Below, piece after piece: positions 25,901-37,900 of a DNA stretch of 64,000 nt. Origin of the DNA: Cardinalis cardinalis (lineage: Eukaryota; Chordata; Aves; Passeriformes; Cardinalidae); assembly GCA_014549065.1 (NCBI GenBank), contig JACDOX010000008.1, forward strand, positions 5,196,997-5,260,996, written 5' to 3'. A model generated the notes under the pieces. The model made no database searches, was not told where the DNA came from, and worked only from the letters and a program-made list of their open reading frames with translations. A program made the position numbers and the translations under genes. The stretch's first letter is position 1. Each line of letters opens with the position of its first letter.

Positions 25901-28900
25901 ATTGTTTAAAGATGTCCAAAGTAGCAGAAAGGTGAGTATACCCATTTTGATGATTTTCCATTCTTTCCTCGTCTCCAGTTTGGCATTTCTAGAAACAGAG
26001 CAGGCAGCAAAGTGCAAAGGCTTGACCCCCTTTCTGTGCATCAATCCTCTCCCCTCCTTGACCAGCTCTGCTGCTTGGCTGCTGACACTCCTGTACTCAC
26101 TCTTCTGCCACTGAGCAAAAATAGGTGGGAAATGAGCACCTGTAATCTGCAAAAGAAAAGAAGAATTCATAAAAGAAAAAACCCTTGTGTGACTTGTTTC
26201 TCACCCCTTCACTACCCCGTGGTTTATTTTTAGAAAAGTCATTCATGTCTCAATTTGAAAATACCCTTTTCTTCCCTTTTTGGCCAAATTCTCAGTGCTT
26301 ATCTCTTGTTAGTCTGGCACAGTTCTGGGGAAGGAGCTGTATTTGCATTTGTTTCACATGGTGGTCACATCTCTGTTCCTACTGGGGTTGTAGGACCAGT
26401 TCCTGCTCCCACTTACATGTATATGAAATCCTTAGAGAAGTACTGGCGTTGTGTCTGGACTACTCAAATCAGTGTTTCAAGGAGTGGATTTCTAAGAAGC
26501 AAATCAAGGCACAATTTGACTTGGAGAATATTTCGTTTGGGTAGAAAAGTATGAATAGGTGAAGAACAAGCTCAAATTTAACTGACTATGACAGCTCATT
26601 TACTTGGGTACTTGTAAGTTTTGCACATTTGCAGGGTAGTCACTGAGATGAAGGTAGGGGTAGCCATGCTCTTCAATGATATCACTTTTAAAGCAAAACT
26701 CTGTTGAACATGAAGGATAGGATAAGAGCTGGTTCCTTCTAGAGAAATAATAGAGGAATTTTTATTTCAGCAAAGCAAAATGGGAATACCCCATGAAATG
26801 TGCTTTGCAATGCCTGCACCTGTAGTTAGCATGCATGTACTAAACCAGGTAAATTAAATGGTGAGAGGCCCGATGTAAGTTCTTACTGGCTCATCAAGTT
26901 TAGCAATTAAAATGAAAATGTGTCCAATTAAAGAGAAAATATTCAGAAGTTCCCTGAAATCCTGCGTGCAATACATTGTATGATTAAAATGAGCCCATTT
27001 GTATTTATGTTTTGGGCTTTTGGAACTTTTCAATTAAGAACATGTACTTTAAAAACAAAAAAGTTATTGTACTGAATTTATTTACAATGACCTTAATATA
27101 CTGAGACAGTAATAATTTTCCTGGTTTGAAAGGCTTTTTTTTCCTTTTTAATTGCTCTCTAGTTGGAGAAGAAAATGTTGCTGTCAAAACCTGTGCAAAA
27201 TAATAGCCAGGAGAAAAGCGAATAAAATGAGAATAGTCAAATTACAGAATGACAGAATCAGCTGAGTTGGAGGGGACCCACCAGGATCATGAAGTCCACC
27301 CCCTGGCCCTGCACAGGAGAGAGAGCCCCAAGAATCACACCATGTGCCTGAGAGCATTGACCAAACACTTCTTGAACTCTGGCAGGATTAGTGCAAGGAC
27401 TGCTTCCCTGGGGAGGCTGTTCCAGAGCCCAGACACCCTCTAGGTGAAGAACATTCTATTTCTAAATAATTATTAATAATTATAAAGAATGAAAATCATG
27501 ACTGTGATCTTTATTTATGAGGAGGTGTTTGGTCATGTGATGACTTTGAATATTGATTTGAATATTGGCAATATTGATTTGAGAGTCCCGGGACTTGATG
27601 TGGAGAGTGGTGGGAAGTGCAGCCTGGATGTGGAGCATTGCAGAGCAGGTGGGAGGGAAGCAGAGGAGTTGATGGGTCCAGTGGCTTTGCAGGGGTAGGG
27701 ACTGGTGAGGAGGAATGAACACGGATGATCTGACTTGCACAATTGCCTGTAAAAAAACATGTGCAGCCTTGAAATCCCCATGAAAACACCGATTACAAGC
27801 ACTAGGAACAAATTTCCTGTGTAAGGAGATGCTGTTATTATCAAATCAATTTTCAGGCTGGACCCTGCTCTTGGGACAGTTTAGTTGACAATGTGGCAGA
27901 TCAGAGTACAGGAAATGACTTCTTGGCATCAACAGTCAAGCCTGACAGTGGCACCACCTGCCAATTTTTCAGTATAGCACAAAGGCACTTTCAGAGAGGA
28001 TGAGGGAAGTAACAAGGAACAAATAAATCAGGAAGCACTAGGTCAAACGAGTTATAGGAACAAGATACAAATTTTTTTCAATAGTAATAGATCAATTGTA
28101 TTTATTTTACATTAATTCACGCTATTCTTGGGATAGCCTCTGTCTGTCAGTAGAGGAAGGCTCTCCAAAGGATATCTCCAGCTTCTGTGAGATAAATGCT
28201 TGCTGCTAAAGATTTTCTTCCCCTTCCTCNCTGTTCTGCTTCCAGGAGTAGATCTGTACCAACTGTGGGAACAGGCATCCCTCAGATGCTCCNCATACCT
28301 TGGAAAGTGTCTTTCTTCCACATCCTTTCTCCCCACTTGGGACCTGTGCACTGTCAGTTTTAACCACTGAGCTTTGAGAACTGTTGAGCAAAACTATCAA
28401 TATATTCTACCTATTGTTTTCCCTGACTGTATTGTGCTGTGTTAGTACAATTTCATTAGACACGGCATCACCGAAATGCCTGGGGAAAAATGAGCATCTT
28501 CCTACCAGAAGCAATCTCAGTTCCCTAGTTGAAAATTTGTGCTGCTCTTTCAGCTTTTCATCGAAGTTCCTGTGAAGGCTCAGCAGGCCTTCTTGATTGA
28601 GAGGCTGTTGGGTTCTCAAGGCAAGCTCCACACCCTTCAGTCAACTGTTCCTACCACCTCTTGTACCGGGTATTCAGTTTATCACCCAAAAGGTTTGCAT
28701 TTTGACAAAAATGCTTTTCCTTAGGAGTCCCCTGCCTCTAGACTCCTGTAGACAATGAGGCAATGATTCTGCTGCTGCCATTATACTGANTCAGCAAAAT
28801 GTACTTAGAAATTCCCCCTTGTTTCATTTTTGTTTTTTCCCCCTTTCTTTTTTGCTAGTACTTGTACTGGCACCTCTCATGCCTTCTTATTATTTTATTA

Positions 28901-31900
28901 GGAGCAATTCAGGTTTCACAGCAGCTATCTCCTGATTGATCCTTTTTTGCTTTCTTTTCTTTTTTAACCAACCCTCTCTTTCATTGATGTCTGAGGGACT
29001 GCTGCTGCTCTGTGAAATTGGACGCTGCTCCCTCCTCCAACCCTTGACCCACAGCAGTCATGAAATGTAATTAATGAAATGAGATGAGACAGCCCCGAGT
29101 GCCCTAAGGGGCAATGGGAACCTGCTGTGGTTACAAAAGTGTATGATTTTAATGCCTCATGATAAGAGCTAGGACAAACAAAAAGAAATAATTACTATAG
29201 AGCAGTTCAGGGAAACTTTCTGCCTTTTATGACCCTTTGTTTCCAGGTTTTTTTTATTTGCCTGCCTTCTTGAGATGTGAAGGACCAGAGGTCAAGTTTA
29301 GCATGGACAATCACAGTGCAAGTACATTGGTTGTTCAGTATGATGAGACACAATTAACTTAGTCAATTACTTGGCAGATGTAGGCAAAAAATAAAGTGCC
29401 TTAGAGTTTTTCCAGGATAGACTAGAAAAAATGTCTTTTGATTTATTTCATATTTGCTGTCTTTCTTTTGTAAAAATGCACCTCTAGCCCCAACCCCAGT
29501 GGAATTCCTGAATCATTTATGCAAGCAGACACAGTTNTTTCCCCAGAAAGCTCTTTGAATCTCGTCCTGGTGAGGATTAGACGCTATGTGCCTTAACTGA
29601 CTCACCATGAAGCAAGCCAATGTAAAGGCCAAGAGTTTTTCCAACATGCTTATTATTTACTATTCTCTAAGTTAATTATTACTGTTGAAGTATTTTACAA
29701 TAGTGCTGTTAGACTAAATACTATACCAACATAACTAAAAAATTATCTATAGGCAAAGCTTTGATGTTTAGGACTATGATCCTCCAAAGATTTAAGCATA
29801 TTCTTAGCTGCNGCCCATGACCCTGTTAAGGTGAATTTCTCATAGTGCATAAATTTATGTGGGTGCATAAGTTTGCAAAAATGAAAACGATGAGAGGCAA
29901 TAGTAACATGCAGCAAATGAATGGGATGACACATACATCATATTCCTCCCATGGCTCTCTGGGGGAAGTCTTGCCATAGTAATCCAGTTGTTGCCTCATC
30001 AGGTTTTTTCGGGGCATCTCAACAGAGACAAGCTGGAGGAAAATGCTGCTGTTGAGGAAAATACTGCAGTGAGCTGGTGGGTGTTTGCAGAGAAATCCTT
30101 GCATGCATCATCCCTGGGAAAAGGGTCTCCTGTGATTGCTGAGAAACTGACTAATCCCTATAAATAAAAAGAACCACACACAAAAACAAAAAACCACCAC
30201 CAAAAAACCCCAAACCAACAGGATAAAAAGAAAAGCTGTACTTTTCTGACATGTGACTAAGCATTCAAACCCTTTCTTTATTCTTTTTTTTTCCCTGCCA
30301 GTTTAATAGCCTACACAGAGCAGTATGTGGAATATGACCCCTTTATAACTCCTGCTGAGCCTTCCAATCCCTGGATAAGTGATGATGCAGCATTGTGGGA
30401 CATTGAAATGAGGTAAAAATTACTTGGTAGTTTTAACTAATGTGAGAGTTGTCTTGCCATTTTCTTTATATGCTCTTCACAGTGCTCTGTTTGGAAAGGA
30501 AGTTGTATGTCTGTACTNCAAGATTCAAGAACATAGCTAAAGTTTATCACTGGTATCTGTGAATTATTCAGCCCTTCCACTTTTATATGGCTTGATGTAT
30601 GGGACTCTGTAAGTCAGGTAATCGATGTTCTCATACCTGTTGAGCNCATGCACAGACTCAGGTCTAGGAGCCTAAAGCTGTAGGATACTGCTAAGACAAA
30701 CTTGTTCCAGCACATCTCATTTGACCCTTGGGAGCCTGCTCTTCCCAGCTGCAATGCTCCANCCCTGCTCTTGTCAGGGAATCCCATGAAAGATACTGCT
30801 GGAAAAATGGGATGAGTTATAAGTGGTGGCCATTGCTGCTGTGCAGAGTGAGTTTGGCACAGAAGAGTGTAGCTCACATGTGATGTGTGAGACTTGGCAG
30901 GTCAGAATTGTAATAGGTTGGGTTTGGGCCTCACCTGTTGGCTTGTCTCTGTTATGGTGTCAAATAGATGGAAAGAGGAAGGAATGTCTGGAGGATATTC
31001 AATGCCTTGCACCTTAGAGAGTTTCTCAACCCCCCCCCCCAAAAAAAAAAAAACCAAAATGAAACAAACAAAACCAAGAAACAGAACACTGCAGCAGAGA
31101 TCATGTTTTGCCCATGTGATGCTGGTGCAAGGGAAGTCTGGCCTGTGTCTTTGTCTCTTGCCCTGACAGGCTATCCACAATCCTCGTAAAGGGGCTCGAA
31201 TTGTCCTGCCTGCCACCATGCCTGACAGCTCCCACAGCAAATTTGGATGGACATCCCATGCCCCATGTTACCTTTACTACTCAATACTCAATCACATCCT
31301 GTGGCAAACAACTGCAAGGGCTCAGCAGCTTCTCCAGTGTTTAGTTGCTGCCATTTGACACCAAATCTGAACTTGGAGTTCACTTTAGCAAATCTTTGAT
31401 AAGAGAATGCCAAATCTAATCCTGTGTATTCTTGAATAATAATTTAGAGATATTATTGGCCTAAGAAAACTGATTCATAGGGAATCAGTGTTCCAGGAAA
31501 AGGACAAGATTTTTCCCCATTTAGAAACCAAGTAGTTTGGGACGTGAAAGTTGTTTTCACCTGCTTCTCTGGTAGTCACAGAAATCCATTATTTTCCTAA
31601 CCTCTACCCCTCTTCACATAATTTAAGTATTTGTTATTTTTTTCTTAGCTNTTTTTTAGCTGTTATTTTTTTTCTCATTTTCTCCATCCTCCCTAGTAGG
31701 ACTAGTACCNGATACAGCCCTTGCAAAATACTGCTCTGTAAAGCCCTCACTCACAAGGTAATCCAGGCATCCATTATTTCTGCATCTGTTGACGTAGCTG
31801 CACATCCCAGAAAAGCTGTCTGTGTCCCTAAAGAATACAATTAACCTGATGTCACAGCCTTATAGGAATTTAAAATAAATGCTTGGTTTCTGCTATGATT

Positions 31901-34900
31901 TCAGAGTTAAGGAAGGTGATTTTCCTGCAGGTGAAAAAGAGAAAGCTGTAGTGTGGGGAGATGGAAAAACAAACAGCTATGTATTTCCATTTTATACTCT
32001 ATTGTAAAAAAANTAACTGCATCTGCATCTAGTTGCAACTTGCATGAATAATTAAATGATCTCCAAAATCCCCTTGTGTTGCCTGCAAAGCTGTTTCCTC
32101 AGTTAGGAGGGCAGAGCCCTTGTGCAGGAAAACAAAGAGCCTCTGACTGCCAGTGGCAAGGGTGGCTGCTGAGTATGGGCAGCCCCGTGCTACTGGAGTT
32201 CATCCTCCGTGGCAGTCAGGACTCGGGAAATGCCACGGAAAGCATTCCATTTCAGACAGCACTTTGGCCTTTTTTTGTGTGTGTGCCAGAACATTGTGTA
32301 GCTGCAAGAAGAGCAGGTACAGACCTCTGGATTCAGCAGGAAATTCCCTGAACTTAGATTGTGCATGGCTCTGCACAAGCATGGCTTTTGTGTCCCAATG
32401 GCCAGGCTGGTTCGTGTAACAGGTAGGCTGGATCTGCACCTTTGTCTGCAGCACTGCTGGCTCCTGAGGGAGCGCAGGAGGAGCCATCCAAAATGTGCTG
32501 CTCCTCGAGTGAGGACATGCCTATCAATTTTGCTTAGTCTTTACACCAAGAGAAAATGAAAGCAGGCATTTTATTTACCCCTTTGGCTTATTTGTCTTCA
32601 GCACAGATCGCCACTGTCCCCTAAGGCTCCATGATTAGGAATTGCTGTGGACATGAGGAGACACATAGTTTAATAGATACGTACTGTTAACAATGGCCCT
32701 GCTGTCACACANGGGAGCAGCTGAGCTGTGTTCTGATGGTTGTCTCATAGTATGACGCCATCACACCAGAAGCTTTCAAACACTTTGTGAGCCCAGATTA
32801 CGCTCTGATGCAGGCTGTCTCATAGGATCCTCGTTGTGATTCCCAGGCACCACCTCTGCCCATAGGCATCTCTGTAACATATCTGGCGATTCAAACAACA
32901 GCTTATGTAAGTTGGCTGTGTTAAGAAATAATTAGGGAGAANGGTTGCTGGTGATTTTGGGTGCCTCTGAATCTCAGTATCCCAGCTGNGATACAAAATA
33001 AAAGTCTGATTATCATGGAGAGTAGGAGGAAGATGCTTTTTAGTCTTCTGAGACTTAGGCATGCAAAAATCAGAGGCACTAAAAAATGAAAGACCACAAA
33101 CCAGTAATCATTTTAGATACTTTGCCTGCACTGCTTCTTAGTGGAACTGCTTTTCTAATGCAAATGTGGATCTGAAAATCTGAAGCCAGTTCCAAGTGAC
33201 CAGGCAGTACTGTGTGGGACACAAGGAAATGCTCTGGAGCTCACCAGTGACCCAGGGAACATAGCTGGGAAATTTCTATCTTGATGCATAAGAAATCCTA
33301 AGGTACATTTGAGGAGATATGCAAGAAGTGCATAATGGTATGGTATTAATAATATAAATGGTATATCCATTTAGGCATGGTATGCTGTTCTTCCAAATGA
33401 AACATACCAGAAATTACTCTGAAAATCATTCACATTCACTCTTACTTCACCATGTATGTAGCACCCAGATAGCATCCTTTAATGATTCAAGTGATGTAAT
33501 GATTTAAAGTCCTCCAGTTGCTTTAATGTTGATCCTAGTCTTTGTAGGGGTTTNTTTGTTATTTGCTAACCTGTATTTNTGNAAAATCTTGANAAAAAAA
33601 CAACATCTCATCTAATAATCTTCCTCCCTTCACTTAGCAGAAACAGCAGCAGCTGCTTGGACAGCAGGCAGAGATGCACATTCCATCTGTTTTTCTCCTT
33701 CTCTCCAAACAGCAAAGAACCCAGTCAGCAGCGTGTGAAAAGATGGGGTTTCTCCATGGATGAGGTGCTGAAGGACCCCGTAGGACGAGACCAGTTCCTT
33801 CGTTTCCTGGAATCAGAATTCAGCTCAGAAAACCTCAGGTGAAACCTTTTCTGACTTGACTAAATGAATGGGCCTGATCCTGTTCTCTCGCATAGGTGAA
33901 ATGCAATGTTTGGTGTGTCTTGAACTGCTAAAAATACCCATTTGAATAAAGATGAGAATGGCAGGGTTTGGCCCATAGCACTGCTACAGACACTTATACT
34001 AGACCTATGTGAGTAATCTCAGAAGCAGTGTTTAGCAGAGCCAGTGTTGTCAGATATCTTCTGCATGCAAGGGCTTGCAGGCCTGTGTGATGTGAGNAGA
34101 TGCAGCACATTGCTCCTGAGCCCCCTAACAATATATGGGATTTACATGTGTCTGTGTGGGCAGGGCCTGTGGGAGGGAAACAGTATGAATATCATGTGGC
34201 TGTGAACTTTGCAGTTCTTAGTTGCAGTCAGGTTTGCAACAACTACTTCTAATTTTGGCATGTGCTAACTATCCAACAGCTTATCTCACCTTAACAGGAC
34301 TCTCTGTGTGGGGATTCTGAGTACCTGACTTCTCAAGTTGTGAAGAAGTCAAAACTTCTATTATGTATTTATGCAGATGANCCTACATCAGGCTGACAGC
34401 CAGTAAACCCCACTTTTTTACTGAATAACACTACAGAGTTGCTGTAGTGGTGCTGTGGTTGTGTCTCAGCACNAGGATGGGTAAAGGGACAGGTTCTTGT
34501 GGGTTTTTCTGGGGGGCAGTCATGTTCCAGAAGGCTGAGTGAGCATTTGCAGGGAAGGCCAGAGAAGCTTACAGGTTCGCTGACAGAACTGTTCCCACTC
34601 TTGGGCTGAGGAAATCTGCTGTCAGTGATCTCACAGTCAGTCCGGCTTTGGCCTTTGGCCATAGTGAGCAGGCTTGATGTTCTCTTTTTACAGCAGATAA
34701 GAGCCTGACTGCACTGCCTTTTTTAGTTATGGTTTTTTGATTCTATTTCGTTTAGAAAATAAAATACATTNCTAAAGCATGTGAACAATTGTCACTGTAG
34801 TGCAGTTGGCTAGCCTGCAAGACCTGAAAGAGGAATTCCCCAGAAAGTGATTTTTAATGACATTGGAACTTAGCATCCCATTTANCAGGTTTCCTTGTCC

Positions 34901-37900
34901 AAGGAGAAGTACAGAAAGCATGCCAGCAGCAAAACAATGAAAACGCAATGCACTTTATTGTTTTGAAAAATCTGAAAGATAACCTGTAAGAAAACACGGG
35001 AGTGTTACTAATTACACAAATGAGCTTGAAATTTTATTGCTCAACAGGTACTGAACTTGCATATGCTTACTGCAGTTATGTACAGCAGCACTCATTTGCA
35101 ATTAAATTGTAGTGATGAAGTGCAAAATTAATATGCTGTATTAAAATACTCTTCAAATTAGTGCTCTGAAATTAATCTGGAGTTGTGCTNATGAAATCCA
35201 GCAGGTTTTATGACTAGCGTCTGTCCCCCATGTTCCTCCTACTCCAACAAATGGAGAAAGTTTGATTATGAGGAGGCAAACTTGTACCTTCCTTGGTCAG
35301 CCAGGGCTGCTCCTCCTGCTGATGCACATTCTCTTTGATTTTGAGATGTAGTGAAGGGAGCTGGCAAAATCGGTGGGCTGGCATAGGCGGGTTAAATCCT
35401 GCCTCCTTTGTGGAAGACGTTGGCATCATTCTAAGTNTGGGAACTTTGCTATCATTCTTATGGTATCATTATGATGGTATTGGCTTACGTGGTGTTATTA
35501 TCTCATATTGGATACATTAGCAAGCCTGCTTAAAGCTTCAAATAAAAGGATGCAAAAGCAGAAATATTAATGAAAAAACCTGGAATAGACTGAATTATTA
35601 GCAGTGATGCTAGAGAGAAGAAGGGTTCAGGTGAGGCAGAGAAAGCTCCTTAATGCTCACTAGGAGTATGTACCATAAAAAAAAGCAACTGCTGGATGCT
35701 TACACATGCAAGCAAAATCTAAGTTACACTCAACAGCAAAGTTGGGATCTGCCTCACCTAAGCCAACAGCTCAGAAGCACATGCTTTCTTTTTATGAAGT
35801 ATCCTTTTAGAGAGAGAGAAGAGAAGCTGAAGANGAGTCACTGAATCACCTGAGAAAGATTTGTTCCAGCTTTAAGTGGAAACAAAACTAAAAGCACCTA
35901 ACTTACACTAGAAAGCACCCATCTCTTGTTATCATAAACCTGGAGAGACTGATTCAAATGAGTGCATGGCAGACAACTACAGTAAAATGACACNCATCCC
36001 ACCTAAACCCTGGGAAGGTGTAAGAAATTTTTTGAGAGCACAGCACTTAGCACCTTGCTAGAAGAGTAACATACAGATTAACAAAAATTAATCTCTGAAC
36101 TCTCTTCCCAGGAACTACACAGACACCTTGGAACTCTGTCAGCAGGGATGTATTATCTCTTGGGAGTGCCAGTAGGATCTTGGGAGTATCTTTAGGATTA
36201 ACACTGGCCNGAGCCCTATAAGCTGTTGAATTTAAGGCAGATATGTTGAATTTAAGGCAGATCTGAGAAATTTACTGCTGGAAAACCTAGAAATTCATGG
36301 TAGCACTAGAAAAGATTTTGTGAATTGTGTGCTTGAGAATGCCTTAAAATGAATGTAATTCAGTAATACAGCAAGGGGACCAAATTCAGTTTTCATACTT
36401 TGTGGTGTGAGTGCCAAATCACAGGGCTGATGGTGGTGGGGTATTTCCATCTCTTCCTAGCTGAGAAAAATTGGTCCCGGTGGGGGCCTTGGGTGAGGCA
36501 CTGCCAGAGATAGCAGCAGAGTAGACTCGATGAGCTCCCAGATCACCTTCCAGCTGCGTGTCTGTGTTCTAACAAACTTGCAGGATCTTGTCCACCAGTC
36601 TCCTGGGCTTAGCTGAGCCCTGTAACTTACTTATTTATTGGCTGTCCATTATTTATGTAGGAGCAGGAAAGCCAGTCAGTTGGGTATATTTCTCTCTGTT
36701 TTTATTTTAACTCTTTTCCTTGCTCTGTTTTCTTTCTCCTCTCTGTTGTTATCTTTCATCTACAATTTGTTTTGACTTGGGTGATTTTTGAAGTACCCAA
36801 AATATAGCTAACAAAATGCCAAATTAAAAACCAAATAAATAAGAAAGGATAAGAAAAGAAAGGGCATCAGACAGTTATTATACATTTTTTATGACCTAGG
36901 AACCTTCTGAGACATCTTGAGATTGCTGAGATTCTCATTTAGCTGGTGGATTGAATTTTTTCCCCCCCATAACTTTTAAGAGTGTCAGCTAGAAACAACA
37001 GAGTGGGAATATGGGACATGGGAATTTCACCCGAAGGGAAAGGAGGCTGCACACCTGTTTATAGACCTCAGTGGGAAACACCTGACACTTTGTGGGAATG
37101 CACCGTGGAGCTGGCAATGCATGCATGCAGGCGCCCTGGGCCTTAATGCTTGTGAGCATAAGTTGAACATGGAGATTGCGGGAAAGGAGTTCTACCTGCA
37201 GAAAATGTTTATAGCTTGCATGACTCCTAAGGGCTGAAACTTGTTGCCAGGTTCCCCCCGCCCAGTTTTCATCAGGAAAGGTGAAGTTCAGGCAGTGAGG
37301 AGAGCTCATATATGCAGTAAACACACCGAGCCGCGCCAAAAGCCCCTAGTCCCTGAATAAAGAACGTTCCCCCAGCAGTTCCGAGGCAGTGCCAGCGCCG
37401 GAGGGCTAAGCCGGGATGGCGCGGGCAGTGCCGGGATGGNNNNNNNNNNNNNNNNNNNNNNNNNNNNNNNNNNNNNNNNNNNNNNNNNNNNNNNNNNNNN
37501 NNNNNNNNNNNNNNNNNNNNNNNNNNNNNNNNNNNNNNNNNNNNNNNNNNNNNNNNNNNNNNNNNNNNNNNNNNNNNNNNNNNNNNNNNNNNNNNNNNNN
37601 NNNNNNNNNNNNNNNNNNNNNNNNNNNNNNNNNNNNNNNNNNNNNNNNNNNNNNNNNNNNNNNNNNNNNNNNNNNNNNNNNNNNNNNNNNNNNNNNNNNN
37701 NNNNNNNNNNNNNNNNNNNNNNNNNNNNNNNNNNNNNNNNNNNNNNNNNNNNNNNNNNNNNNNNNNNNNNNNNNNNNNNNNNNNNNNNNNNNNNNNNNNN
37801 NNNNNNNNNNNNNNNNNNNNNNNNNNNNNNNNNNNNNNNNNNNNNNNNNNNNNNNNNNNNNNNNNNNNNNNNNNNNNNNNNNNNNNNNNNNNNNNNNNNN

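Larger units (their letters stand above)
25932..30301 (+). other. RGS6: RGS6 intron (4370 bp)
   Basis: Carries a minus-strand CR1 fragment (27244-27465) and an A-rich tract with C interruptions (30170-30225) near the next exon. No exon seen; the small open frames do not resemble known proteins. Confidence 0.85.

Noticed and set aside
25557..26114. 185-codon plus-strand frame overlapping GGL exon 9
   Set aside because: It is in a different frame from the conserved GGL peptide and shows no family resemblance.
37300..37390. LTR-like layout (CATATATG, then AATAAAG, then GC-rich)
   Set aside because: No paired LTR, target duplication, primer-binding site or retroviral coding sequence seen; better described as part of the CpG-rich island.
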